NCBI GenBank assembly: GCA_030037335.1
Contig: JASHRN010000237.1
Coordinates: 1 to 57,415 of the forward strand
Direction: 5' to 3'
DNA: 57,415 nucleotides
Origin: Candidatus Acidiferrales bacterium
GTDB lineage: Bacteria > Acidobacteriota > Terriglobia > Acidiferrales > UBA7541
Shown piece by piece: positions 8,469 to 17,449 of the stretch. Made by a program: the position numbers and the translations under genes. Each line of letters starts with the position of its first letter. Position 1 is the first letter of the stretch. The notes beneath the pieces were generated by a model. That model was not told the DNA's origin. It worked only from the letters and a program-made list of their open reading frames with translations, and searched no databases.

Positions 8469-9299
8469 TCATGCCAGGAATTGTCGCAGATACGGGTCTT
8501 CGGATTTCAGAAGATCCGTGGTTTGTCCCTGAAAGTAAATCGTTGCGTCGCGGATGACCAGAACTTTCGTCGGGGCAAAATGCTTTCCGTCAGCATCCTC
8601 CCAGATGGGAACAACGCGGTTGATACCAGGCTCGAAGACAAAATTCGCCAGACCGAAAGCGTCCTGCAGGCGATGCGTGGCGAGGAGAGATGTGACTCCG
8701 TTCAGATCGCGCAGGCGAAGAATGAGGGTGATGATTGTCTGGCTGGTGACGGGGTCGAGGCCGGCAGTCGGAGAATCGTAATAGACGATCGGCGGCTGAT
8801 CGATGAGAGCGCGCGCAATGGAAACGCGGCGGCGCATTCCGCCGGAAAGTTCGGCGGGAAATTTATCGTAGGCGTGTTCCATTTCCACGAAACGCAAGGA
8901 CTGGCGGACGCGCGTTTCCACTTCGTCAGCGTTGACCGATTCCTCGTGAAGACGAAAGGAAACATTGTCGGCAACGCTGAGCGAATCAAAGAGCGCTCCT
9001 TCCTGAAAGACGAATCCGATGCGGCGGCGGAAATCGAGTAACTCAACTTCCTTCATATCGACGAGATCATGGCCCATGATGACCACGCGCCCGGAGTTTG
9101 GCCGCAAAAGGCCGGCGGCTAATTTCAAGAGAACTGTTTTGCCGGAGCCGCTTTCTCCCAAAATGGTTGTCGTTTCGCCGGCGCCGACTTCGAAGCTGAT
9201 GTCACGGAGAACGTCGACATCGTCGAACCCGATGCTGACGTTCTCGAACCGGATGAGTGGCTCGCCGGGCACGACTTCATTGGTCACGGGAACGGGCAT
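8469..9299 (-). CDS. mlaF: ABC transporter ATP-binding protein (MlaF-like)
   Basis: Walker A GESGSGKTV, signature LSGGMRRRVSIARAL, Walker B IVYYDSPTAGLDP. Confidence 0.9.
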   Translation of the reverse strand: MPVPVTNEVVPGEPLIRFENVSIGFDDVDVLRDISFEVGAGETTTILGESGSGKTVLLKLAAGLLRPNSGRVVIMGHDLVDMKEVELLDFRRRIGFVFQEGALFDSLSVADNVSFRLHEESVNADEVETRVRQSLRFVEMEHAYDKFPAELSGGMRRRVSIARALIDQPPIVYYDSPTAGLDPVTSQTIITLILRLRDLNGVTSLLATHRLQDAFGLANFVFEPGINRVVPIWEDADGKHFAPTKVLVIRDATIYFQGQTTDLLKSEDPYLRQFLA

Positions 9300-9362
9300 C
9301 GTAACGTCAGGAACGATTATAGATGCAATCTGAAATTCGCTGCAGAAAAAGCAGGCATGCCA

Positions 9363-10232
9363 TCAAGAAACGAGGTAATAGAGGAGCAGCTTGCCGATAA
9401 AGAAATCGGCAACAATGATGGAGATCGAGCCGGCGACAACGGCGGACGTGGTGGCACGGCCAACACCTTGAGTTCCGCCCCGCGTGCGCAGGCCGTAGAA
9501 ACAGCCGATCGTCGAGATAATGATAGCGAAGACGAGCGGCTTCACCAAACCCTGAACGATATCGCCGACTGCGAGCGACTGCATTGATTCATTCCAGAAT
9601 TCAACCGGGCCAATCGCCAACTGAAAATACGAAACGATGGACGCCCCAATGAGTCCAACTAAATCGGCTACGCCGGTGAGCAGTGGTAAAACAATGACGG
9701 TTGCGAGGACGCGCGGCACCACGAGCTTGCGAACCGGGTCTGTGCCGAGCGCGCGCATGGCGTCGACCTGTTCCGTGACGACCATGGAACCGAGCTCCGA
9801 AGCGATGCCGGAGCCGTTTCTTCCGGTGATCAAAAGAGACGCTATTACAGGCCCGAGCTCGCGTACCAGCGCCAGAGCCACCACTTCGCCGGTGAGGCTC
9901 GCGGAGCCGAATCGCTGGAATTGCGCGGCGGTATTTTGCACCATGACGCCGCCGATAAAGAAACCGGTAAGCAAGATGATGGGCAGCGAGCCCACCCCGA
10001 TCACGTCCATTTGCTCGAGAATATCCCGGAAGTAGAGGGGCGGCGAGCAAACCTTCACGAAAGTATCGCCCACAAGATAGGAATATTCCTGGAGTGACTG
10101 GATAGGACGCTTCAGCAGCCTGTTGACGACGGCCAGCAGAGAAGGCCCGGAAGACGGCATTTTGGAGGTGAGTGTAGCCATCGTGCGCGCGAGCGCTTCG
10201 ACAGCGTAACGTTGCATAGGAGGGAACGTCAA
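9363..10232 (-). CDS. mlaE: MlaE family ABC transporter permease
   Basis: ELGPVIASLLITGRNGSGIASELGSMVVTEQVDAMRALGTDPVRKLVVPRVLA is the MlaE/YrbE signature. Confidence 0.9.
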   Translation of the reverse strand: MTFPPMQRYAVEALARTMATLTSKMPSSGPSLLAVVNRLLKRPIQSLQEYSYLVGDTFVKVCSPPLYFRDILEQMDVIGVGSLPIILLTGFFIGGVMVQNTAAQFQRFGSASLTGEVVALALVRELGPVIASLLITGRNGSGIASELGSMVVTEQVDAMRALGTDPVRKLVVPRVLATVIVLPLLTGVADLVGLIGASIVSYFQLAIGPVEFWNESMQSLAVGDIVQGLVKPLVFAIIISTIGCFYGLRTRGGTQGVGRATTSAVVAGSISIIVADFFIGKLLLYYLVS

Positions 10233-10324
10233 GGAGGGACAACGGGTATTTTGCCTGGTGGCTGGCTTTCAGGCGGCGGCTTCGGTAAAATTTTGCGCTC
10301 GCGCAAGGAGAACAAACGACAGAG

Positions 10325-11497
10325 ATGCTGCGATTTCTCACGGCGGGCGAATCCCACGGCCAGGCGCTGGTGAGCTGGATTTCCGGCATACCGGCGGGTG
10401 TGCCTGTAGATATTGAATTTGTAAATCGTGAACTCCATCGCCGTCAACTTGGCTACGGTCGCGGCGGCCGGCAAAAAATAGAAAAGGACCAGGCGGACTT
10501 TCTGGCCGGAGTACGGCACGGGAAAACCATCGGGGCTCCGATTGCGATTCGCATCGAGAATCGCGACTGGAAGACGTGGGAGAAAGCCCTGCCAGTCGAA
10601 GACTCCGACGGAGCCGAAGATGCGCAGAGGCATCTGACATCGCCGCGACCTGGACACGCGGATCTTGCTGGTGCGCTCAAATTCAATTTTCATGATGCGC
10701 GATACGTATTGGAACGAGCGTCCGCGCGCGAAACGGCGGCTCGAACCGCCGCATGCACGCTGGCCAAGCTGCTCCTTCGCGAATTTGGCGTCGATGTGCT
10801 TAGTCACGTGATCGCCGTGGGACATGCGCAATTGGAGCGGGAAGCTACATGGGAAGAGATTGAGCGCGTGTGCGGGAATCTGGAATCGCCGCTGCGTTGC
10901 GTTGATGAAGCTGTGGAATTGCGAATGAAGGCGGAAGTGGATCAGGCGCTGAGGGCGGGAGATTCCGTCGGCGGAATTTTTGAGGTCGTGGCACGCGGCG
11001 TTCCGGCGGGACTCGGAAGCCACGCGCAATGGGATGAAAAACTCGATGGACGACTAGCGCAAGCGGTGATGTCAATCCAGGCCGTGAAAGCCGTTGAGAT
11101 TGGAACGGGCGTTCGAAATGCGACTTCATACGGATCGGAAGTGCAGGACGAAATCCGCTATGATAGTGAGCGCAAGCGATTTCAGCGCAGTTCGAATCGC
11201 GCGGGTGGCGTCGAAGGCGGTATCACAAACGGCCAGTATGTGGTTGTGCGAGGCTATCTGAAGCCGATTTCGACTTTGCGGCGCGCGCTGGGATCGGCAG
11301 ATCTGAAAACAAAGGAACAAATCAAGGCCGCGTATGAACGTTCGGACATCTGCGTAGTGCCGGCCGCGGGAGTTGTGAGCGAAGCAATGGTGGCATTTGT
11401 GGTGGCGCAGGCATTCCTCGAAAAATTTGGCGGTGACTCACTGGAAGAAACTCGGCGGAACTTCGAGAACTATCAAAAACAACTCGACGAGTTCTAG
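10325..11497 (+). CDS. aroC: Chorismate synthase
   Basis: MLRFLTAGESHGQALVSWISGIPAGVPVD; RPGHADLAGALKF; ERASARETAARTAA. Confidence 0.95.
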   Translation: MLRFLTAGESHGQALVSWISGIPAGVPVDIEFVNRELHRRQLGYGRGGRQKIEKDQADFLAGVRHGKTIGAPIAIRIENRDWKTWEKALPVEDSDGAEDAQRHLTSPRPGHADLAGALKFNFHDARYVLERASARETAARTAACTLAKLLLREFGVDVLSHVIAVGHAQLEREATWEEIERVCGNLESPLRCVDEAVELRMKAEVDQALRAGDSVGGIFEVVARGVPAGLGSHAQWDEKLDGRLAQAVMSIQAVKAVEIGTGVRNATSYGSEVQDEIRYDSERKRFQRSSNRAGGVEGGITNGQYVVVRGYLKPISTLRRALGSADLKTKEQIKAAYERSDICVVPAAGVVSEAMVAFVVAQAFLEKFGGDSLEETRRNFENYQKQLDEF

Positions 11498-11508
11498 AAT
11501 AGGAACTG

Positions 11509-12018
11509 ATGATAAAACCCATTGTGAAATTCGGCGCGGCCGTGCTGGAACAGCCCACGCGGTTTGTTGAAAAATTCGACGCGGAGCTGGCGAAGCTTAC
11601 CGAAGATATGTTCGAATCGATGTATGCAGCCCGTGGCGTGGGACTCGCGGCACCGCAGATTGGACTGAACCTCAATCTGGCGGTAATTGATGTGACCACC
11701 GGGAAAAATCCGGAGGCCAAGCTCGTGCTGGCGAATCCGACGATTACACACTCGGAGGGCGAGCAGCGGGAAGAAGAGGGCTGTCTTTCCATCCCTGGTT
11801 TTCGGGGAAACGTGCTTCGGCCCGCGTTCGTGACCGTGCGCGCGCAAGACGTTACTGGAAAAGAATTCGAAATGAAAGGCGAAGGGCTGCTAGCACGTGC
11901 TTTTTGCCACGAAATCGATCATTTGCATGGCATTTTGTTTCTGACGCATCTGAGCATGCTGAAGCGCGACCTCATCAGAAGAAAGATCCGCAAATTGAGC
12001 AAGGCCGGCGAGTGGTAG
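11509..12018 (+). CDS. def: Peptide deformylase
   Basis: GVGLAAPQIG, EEGCLSIPG, CHEIDHLHGILF. Confidence 0.95.
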   Translation: MIKPIVKFGAAVLEQPTRFVEKFDAELAKLTEDMFESMYAARGVGLAAPQIGLNLNLAVIDVTTGKNPEAKLVLANPTITHSEGEQREEEGCLSIPGFRGNVLRPAFVTVRAQDVTGKEFEMKGEGLLARAFCHEIDHLHGILFLTHLSMLKRDLIRRKIRKLSKAGEW

Positions 12019-12024
12019 AAAATC

Positions 12025-12972
12025 GTGCCGCTGAAAGTCCTTTTCTGCGGCACTCCCGCATTTGGATTGCCGACGTTGGAGCTTCTGCTTGAGAAGCCGG
12101 ATTTCTCCGTAACCGCAGTATTGACGCAGCCGGACCGTCCCAAAGGTCGCGGCCAAGGCGCCGTGCAATCGCCGATAAAACAGGCGGCACTGAAGGCAGG
12201 CGTGCCGGTTCACCAGCCGGAAACGTTGCGCTCTGCGGAAGCGATGGAACTTGTTGCTGCAATTCAGCCGGATGTGAGCGTCGTGATTGCGTATGGACAA
12301 ATTATTCCCCGCAACATGCTGGAGATTCCACGATTTGGTTGGATCAATCTTCATGGATCGCTGCTGCCGAAATATCGCGGAGCCGCACCTGTGCAGCGCG
12401 CGATTCTCGCCGGCGAGCGGCGGACTGGCCTGAGCATCATGCGCATCGATGCTGGGCTCGATACAGGACCGATTCTGGCGCAATCGGAGGTCGAAATCGG
12501 CGGTGACGAAACTGCCGCGCAATTGCTCACGCGGGTGAGCGCGCTTGGCGCTCCGCTGATGGTGGATGCACTGCGCAAGCTGGAGCGCGGCGAAATCACG
12601 CCCAAAGCGCAGAATAATGCCGAAGCCACGCCGGCTCCGCCGCTGAAAAAAGAGGAAGGCTTGATTAATTGGCAAGAGCCAGCCGACGCGATCTACAACC
12701 GCATTCGCGCATTTGATCCGTGGCCCGGCGCGTATACGCGCTTTCGCGGAAGCGTTTGCCACGTGTGGGGCAGACCAGGCAAGCATCCTACGAAGCCGCA
12801 TAGCGCAGAATGTGGAGCAATCGTGCAAGATGAAAAGAAGCTGCTCGTCGCTTGCAGCGAGCGGACCTGGCTGGAGATTGACTTCTTGCGTCTTGAAGGG
12901 CGCAAACGCGTCGCAGCCGCGGAATTTGCAAATGGCGCGCGCCTTACCAGCAATGACCGCTTCGCCTCATAA
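12025..12972 (+). CDS. fmt: Methionyl-tRNA formyltransferase (GTG start)
   Basis: LKVLFCGTPAFGLPTLELLLE; INLHGSLLPKYRGAAPVQRAI. Confidence 0.95.
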   Translation: MPLKVLFCGTPAFGLPTLELLLEKPDFSVTAVLTQPDRPKGRGQGAVQSPIKQAALKAGVPVHQPETLRSAEAMELVAAIQPDVSVVIAYGQIIPRNMLEIPRFGWINLHGSLLPKYRGAAPVQRAILAGERRTGLSIMRIDAGLDTGPILAQSEVEIGGDETAAQLLTRVSALGAPLMVDALRKLERGEITPKAQNNAEATPAPPLKKEEGLINWQEPADAIYNRIRAFDPWPGAYTRFRGSVCHVWGRPGKHPTKPHSAECGAIVQDEKKLLVACSERTWLEIDFLRLEGRKRVAAAEFANGARLTSNDRFAS

Positions 12973-14347
12973 CCCGTTGCGAGACTCTCCAAAGAAAACC
13001 TCAGCGCGAGGACTTGCGTATTCCATTCTGCTACGCGTGGAAACAGAGAGCGCGTACGCGTCAGAGCTATTGCACAACCGGCTGGACGCGACGACCAACG
13101 AACGCGATGCAGCGCTGGCGACAGAACTCGTGATGGGAACGCTGCGCTGGCAGCGTCTGATTGATTTTTTCATCGAGCGCTATACAAAGCGAAAAGTATC
13201 GGCACTGGATCGCGAAGTGCTGATCATTTTGCGGCTCGGAATCTACCAATTAAGGCATCTGACCCGAATTCCTTCGCGCGCAGCAGTGAATGAAACGGTG
13301 GAGTTGGCGCGACGGGCGCGGAAAAAGTCGGCCGCGGCGCTCGTCAACGCGGCACTCAGAAAAGCAGCCGCAGAACGAGAATCGCTGATCGCCAAATTTT
13401 TGCCGACCGAGCTGAAGACTGCGGATGCGTTGGCATTGCGTTATTCGCATCCCACGTGGCTTGCGGAAGGCTGGATTCGGAGTTTTGGCGAGCAGCAAAC
13501 TGTCGCACTCATGGAAAGCAATAATCGCCCACCGGAACAGGTATGCGTTCTGCTCAACGCAGCGCATCGCGAGGAGGCAATCGAGTCGTTGCGAAACGAT
13601 GGCGTCACGTTGGAGCCAGGGCATTTGCTTTACAAGGCGATGATTGTCCGGTGCGGAAACCTGCGGAAGGCGAGCGCGTTTCGGAATGGCTGGGTTGGGA
13701 TTCAAGATGAAGCTTCCCAGCTTGTGCCGCTGCTGCTTGATGCGCGACCCAGGGAATCCGTGCTCGATCTTTGCGCCGCGCCGGGCGGAAAAGCGATGAT
13801 TCTCGCAAATCGGGTTGGTCCTAAAGGCCGAGTCGTGGCGGCAGACTTGCGCGAGACGCGCCTGCAAAGCATGCGCACGCGCATTGCGGGAATGGATGCG
13901 CGGAATATTTCATTGGTAGCGCTGGACGGCACGCGCGAGCTGCCGTTCGGCTGCCAATTCGATCGCATCCTTGTCGATGCGCCTTGTTCCGGAACCGGAA
14001 CACTGGCGCGCAACCCGGAGATTCGCTGGCGGCTGAAGCCCGAAGACCTGACGGACTTGCATCAGCGTCAAGCGAAGCTGGTGCGTTCCGCGCTTGCTCA
14101 TCTGGAACCCGACGGCGCGCTTCTCTATTCGACGTGTTCGCTCGAGCCGGAAGAAAACGAACTTGTAGTGCGCGAAGTGCTCGATTCAGAGCCGCGGTTT
14201 CGCGGCGAAACTGTGGAGATACCGCAAGAAATCCTGGCTGCCGGAGTAAACTCGGCAACGCTCGTTGGCGAAGATGGCACGTTCCGCACGTTTCCGCCGC
14301 GGCATAGCACGGACGGGTTCTTTGCGGCGCTCATTCGGCGAAAGTAA
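12953..14347 (+). CDS. rsmB: 16S rRNA (cytosine-C5) methyltransferase RsmB
   Basis: NusB-like N-terminus; VLDLCAAPGGKAMILA, DAPCSGTGTLARNPEIRW, STCSLEPEENE. Start moved to ATG 12953, overlapping fmt by 20 nt. Confidence 0.9.
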   Translation: MTASPHNPLRDSPKKTSARGLAYSILLRVETESAYASELLHNRLDATTNERDAALATELVMGTLRWQRLIDFFIERYTKRKVSALDREVLIILRLGIYQLRHLTRIPSRAAVNETVELARRARKKSAAALVNAALRKAAAERESLIAKFLPTELKTADALALRYSHPTWLAEGWIRSFGEQQTVALMESNNRPPEQVCVLLNAAHREEAIESLRNDGVTLEPGHLLYKAMIVRCGNLRKASAFRNGWVGIQDEASQLVPLLLDARPRESVLDLCAAPGGKAMILANRVGPKGRVVAADLRETRLQSMRTRIAGMDARNISLVALDGTRELPFGCQFDRILVDAPCSGTGTLARNPEIRWRLKPEDLTDLHQRQAKLVRSALAHLEPDGALLYSTCSLEPEENELVVREVLDSEPRFRGETVEIPQEILAAGVNSATLVGEDGTFRTFPPRHSTDGFFAALIRRK

Positions 14348-14378
14348 CATACACGTAAACAATCAGTGACGACTCGCA

Positions 14379-15152
14379 TTGAAGCGGAGCAAGCGTGATG
14401 CTAGGCTCGACCACCGAGGGCCGTCTGTGAACTTTCGCGAGCGAATTGAATGGGCCGGGCGCATGACGGTGCTGGTGTTTTTTCTGGCGTCGATTGCGTT
14501 TTTGAGCGCGCTCATCACGATGCGATTTGCTATTGAGGGGCGCGAAGTAAGCACGCCTGACCTCGTAGGGCTTTCCACGACGCAAGCGGAGCGGGACGCA
14601 GGAAGCCACGGACTTCATATGAGAATCGAAGACCACATTTACAGCAGCCTGCCGAAAGATGCCGTGGTGCGCCAGAGTCCCGCGAGCGGCAGCGAGCTGA
14701 AGAAGGGTGAATTGGTGCACGTAGTTGTCAGTCTGGGTGTGCAGACGACCACCATTCCGCGGCTCAATGACCGAAGCCTTCGCGCCGCGCAAATCGAGCT
14801 GCTCAGTGAGGGCTTGCAGACGGGCGAAATTTCCAGCGTGCATCTGGCGGGATTCGCTCCGGATTTTGTGCTGCAGCAGAGTCCGCCTGCCGGGTCGACA
14901 AATGCGACAAGCCCGCACATTGACATGCTGCTCTCGATGGGCGCGCCGGAAGTTGCGTACGTCATGCCGGCGCTGGAAGGCTTGCCGGCTGCGGAAGCTG
15001 AGCAGCGGCTGGAAGCGGCGGGATTGAAATTGGACAAAATTACGCCGATGCCGCTGACAGGCAAACCGCCGGGGACCGTTACTTCGCAACTGCCTTTGCG
15101 AGGAGCGCGCGTCCAAACGGGAGAAAGTGTCGAACTGCAGGTAGCGCAATAG
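14379..15152 (+). CDS. PASTA-domain membrane protein
   Basis: One TM then repeated PASTA units (TPDLVGLSTTQAERDAGSHGL...VRQSPASGSELKKGELVHVVVSLG). True start may be GTG near 14427. Confidence 0.8.
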   Translation: MKRSKRDARLDHRGPSVNFRERIEWAGRMTVLVFFLASIAFLSALITMRFAIEGREVSTPDLVGLSTTQAERDAGSHGLHMRIEDHIYSSLPKDAVVRQSPASGSELKKGELVHVVVSLGVQTTTIPRLNDRSLRAAQIELLSEGLQTGEISSVHLAGFAPDFVLQQSPPAGSTNATSPHIDMLLSMGAPEVAYVMPALEGLPAAEAEQRLEAAGLKLDKITPMPLTGKPPGTVTSQLPLRGARVQTGESVELQVAQ

Positions 15153-15181
15153 CGGCCCTTGGGCTACAATCGCGAATATCC

Positions 15182-15874
15182 ATGAACCGCTTCCCTTTCC
15201 CTATCGAGATTACTCCGTCAATTTTGGCCGCTGATTTCACGATCCTTGGAGAGGAAATCAAGGCTGTCGAAGAAGCAGGGGCATCGGGGATCCATGTTGA
15301 CGTGATGGATGGGCACTTCGTGCCAAATATCTCCATTGGCGTGCCGGTTGTCGAGTCCCTCAGCAAGGCAACCCGCCTGCCGCTGCACGTGCATCTGATG
15401 ATTGAACGCCCGGGGGAGTTTGTGCAGGCGTTTGCGAGGGCCGGGGCTCATCGAATTTTCGTGCACCAGGAAGCCACGCCGCACCTTGACCGCGTCGTGG
15501 CGTCGATTCACGAAGAGAATTGCGAGGCGGCCGTCGTTTTGAATCCAGCTACGCCGGTTTCAACCCTGAAAGAGATTATGGACCGTGTGGAGGCAGTGCT
15601 GGTGATGACCGTGAATCCGGGATTCGGGGGACAGAAGTTCATTCCCCAGATGTATGGGAAAATTCGTGAGCTGCATGAGCTGCGCTCGCGCTATAATTAC
15701 GGCTTCCGAATTGCGGTCGATGGGGGTGTTACGCTGGAAAATGCCGGCGAACTTGCTGCTGCGGGTTGCGACAGCCTGATCGCTGGAACTTCGATTTTTC
15801 ACACGACGAGCCCCGGAGCGGCTGTGCGCCAGATGCGCCAGTTTGCAATCGAGGCGACATCGCAAAGGGTTTAA
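15182..15874 (+). CDS. rpe: Ribulose-phosphate 3-epimerase
   Basis: ITPSILAADF, IHVDVMDGHFVPNISIG, VLVMTVNPGFGGQKFI, VDGGV. Confidence 0.95.
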   Translation: MNRFPFPIEITPSILAADFTILGEEIKAVEEAGASGIHVDVMDGHFVPNISIGVPVVESLSKATRLPLHVHLMIERPGEFVQAFARAGAHRIFVHQEATPHLDRVVASIHEENCEAAVVLNPATPVSTLKEIMDRVEAVLVMTVNPGFGGQKFIPQMYGKIRELHELRSRYNYGFRIAVDGGVTLENAGELAAAGCDSLIAGTSIFHTTSPGAAVRQMRQFAIEATSQRV

Positions 15875-17316
15875 TGAACCGACTGACGCGACAAATTCCC
15901 ACTTTGCTTGCTGCTGCGGTGTTCCTGTCTTTTCTCCCGACTGGTTGCGGAAGCAAGAATGTCGTGCCCAAAGGGCCGGACGCCGGCAATGTGGAGCCGG
16001 ATAAAGTTCTCTACGACCGCGCGCTGAATGATTATGAGCATGGCCGATACACCGAATCGCGCCTCAGCTTGCAAGCCCTTATCAACAGCTATCCCGACAG
16101 CGAATATCTGGCCAAGGCAAAGCTCGCGGTGGCGGACTCCTACTATAAACAAGGGGGAATTGAAGGGCTAACTCAGGCAGTTGCCGAATACAAAGATTAC
16201 ATCACCTTCTTTCCATTCCTCGATGATGCGGCGTATGCGCAGATGCAAGTTGGGATGGCGCACTACCGCATGATGGAGAAGGCGGATCGCGATTCCACGC
16301 AGGCGGGGCTGGCGGAGCAGGAATTCCAGACATTTCTGTTGAAGTATCCGAAGAGCAATTTGGCGCCGGAGGCGGCGCAGCGGCTGCGCGAAGTGCAGGA
16401 AATTCTGGCAGCAGGCGATTTTGATGTGGCGCGGTTCTATTATTTGAAGGGAGATTATCGCGCATCGGGCGCGCGCTTGACGGAAGTAATCGGCCGCTAT
16501 CCGCTCTTCAGCGAGGCGGACCGCGCAACGTGGATGCTTGGCGATATTTACAGGCGCGCCGCTCGCGGCTCGAAAAACGAACAGGAGCGCGCTCGGTGGC
16601 GCGCGGCGTCTGACCTTGTCTACGCGAGCCTCGTGAAGAATTATCCTCTTTCCCCGTTCGCCGCGGACGCGAAGCGCCAACTGACGGAAGATGGCGTGAA
16701 AATTCCCCCTCCTGACCCTCAGGCGTTGGCGCGCGCTCAATACGAAGAGAAATTTGCTAATGACCACCCGAGCATGCTCCATCGGGCTCTTGGAATCGTG
16801 AAAAGCTCGCCGGACGTTTCGGCGGCAGCGCGAACTGGCGAGCCGGATTTGAATCCGCCGGGAGAAATGAACGGGTCACAACAAGATGTACTACAGGCAA
16901 ACGGCAGCTCCAGCGTGGCCGTCGGATCTGCGGCGAATGCGTCCTCTTCAGGCGAAACCGCTACGGCCACAGCCGAAACAGTCCCGGCCACAGAATCCTC
17001 CAGCAACTCGGGCGGGGCGACGATTTCAGAGGTTGACCCTCCCACTGCCACCACAGTAGGAGCAGCGGCATCTGGGAACACCGCAGTTTCTATACCCGAC
17101 CCGGGCGCGAAACATCCTCAAACCGAAACAGACATCAACGCGGCCGAGGAGTTGAAGATGAACCCGCCAGCCACCTCGAAGAAAGCGGTTTCCCAGCCGA
17201 AGCCCGCCAGCACATCCAAGTCCAAGTCGAAAAAGCAGAAAACTCCCAAGGCTGACAAAAAAACCGAGTCCACCAGCAAGAAAAAGAAGGGTCTTCACAA
17301 AATCCTGCCCTTCTAG
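15874..17316 (+). CDS. bamD: BamD-like outer membrane assembly lipoprotein with long low-complexity C-terminus
   Basis: Lipobox-like FLPTGCGSK; TPR region RYTESRLSLQALINSYPDSEYLAKAKLAVADSYYKQGG; ATG at 15874 overlaps the rpe stop (TAATG). Confidence 0.8.
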   Translation: MNRLTRQIPTLLAAAVFLSFLPTGCGSKNVVPKGPDAGNVEPDKVLYDRALNDYEHGRYTESRLSLQALINSYPDSEYLAKAKLAVADSYYKQGGIEGLTQAVAEYKDYITFFPFLDDAAYAQMQVGMAHYRMMEKADRDSTQAGLAEQEFQTFLLKYPKSNLAPEAAQRLREVQEILAAGDFDVARFYYLKGDYRASGARLTEVIGRYPLFSEADRATWMLGDIYRRAARGSKNEQERARWRAASDLVYASLVKNYPLSPFAADAKRQLTEDGVKIPPPDPQALARAQYEEKFANDHPSMLHRALGIVKSSPDVSAAARTGEPDLNPPGEMNGSQQDVLQANGSSSVAVGSAANASSSGETATATAETVPATESSSNSGGATISEVDPPTATTVGAAASGNTAVSIPDPGAKHPQTETDINAAEELKMNPPATSKKAVSQPKPASTSKSKSKKQKTPKADKKTESTSKKKKGLHKILPF

Positions 17317-17449
17317 GCCCCAAACCCCTGCTTACATCTGAGGCACGCGCCTCCGCCGATTTCATTGACTCGCCTCTGTGGCGATGCTCCAATAGTTTCG
17401 CGGCTGTCCCCGCTTCGGTAGCGGGCCGCAACGTCCCTGAGGGTTAACT

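Noticed and set aside
10229-11029. 266-aa - strand ORF
   Set aside because: Antisense to aroC, which is unambiguous.
11890-12828. 312-aa - strand ORF
   Set aside because: Antisense to def and fmt, both of which carry clear catalytic motifs.
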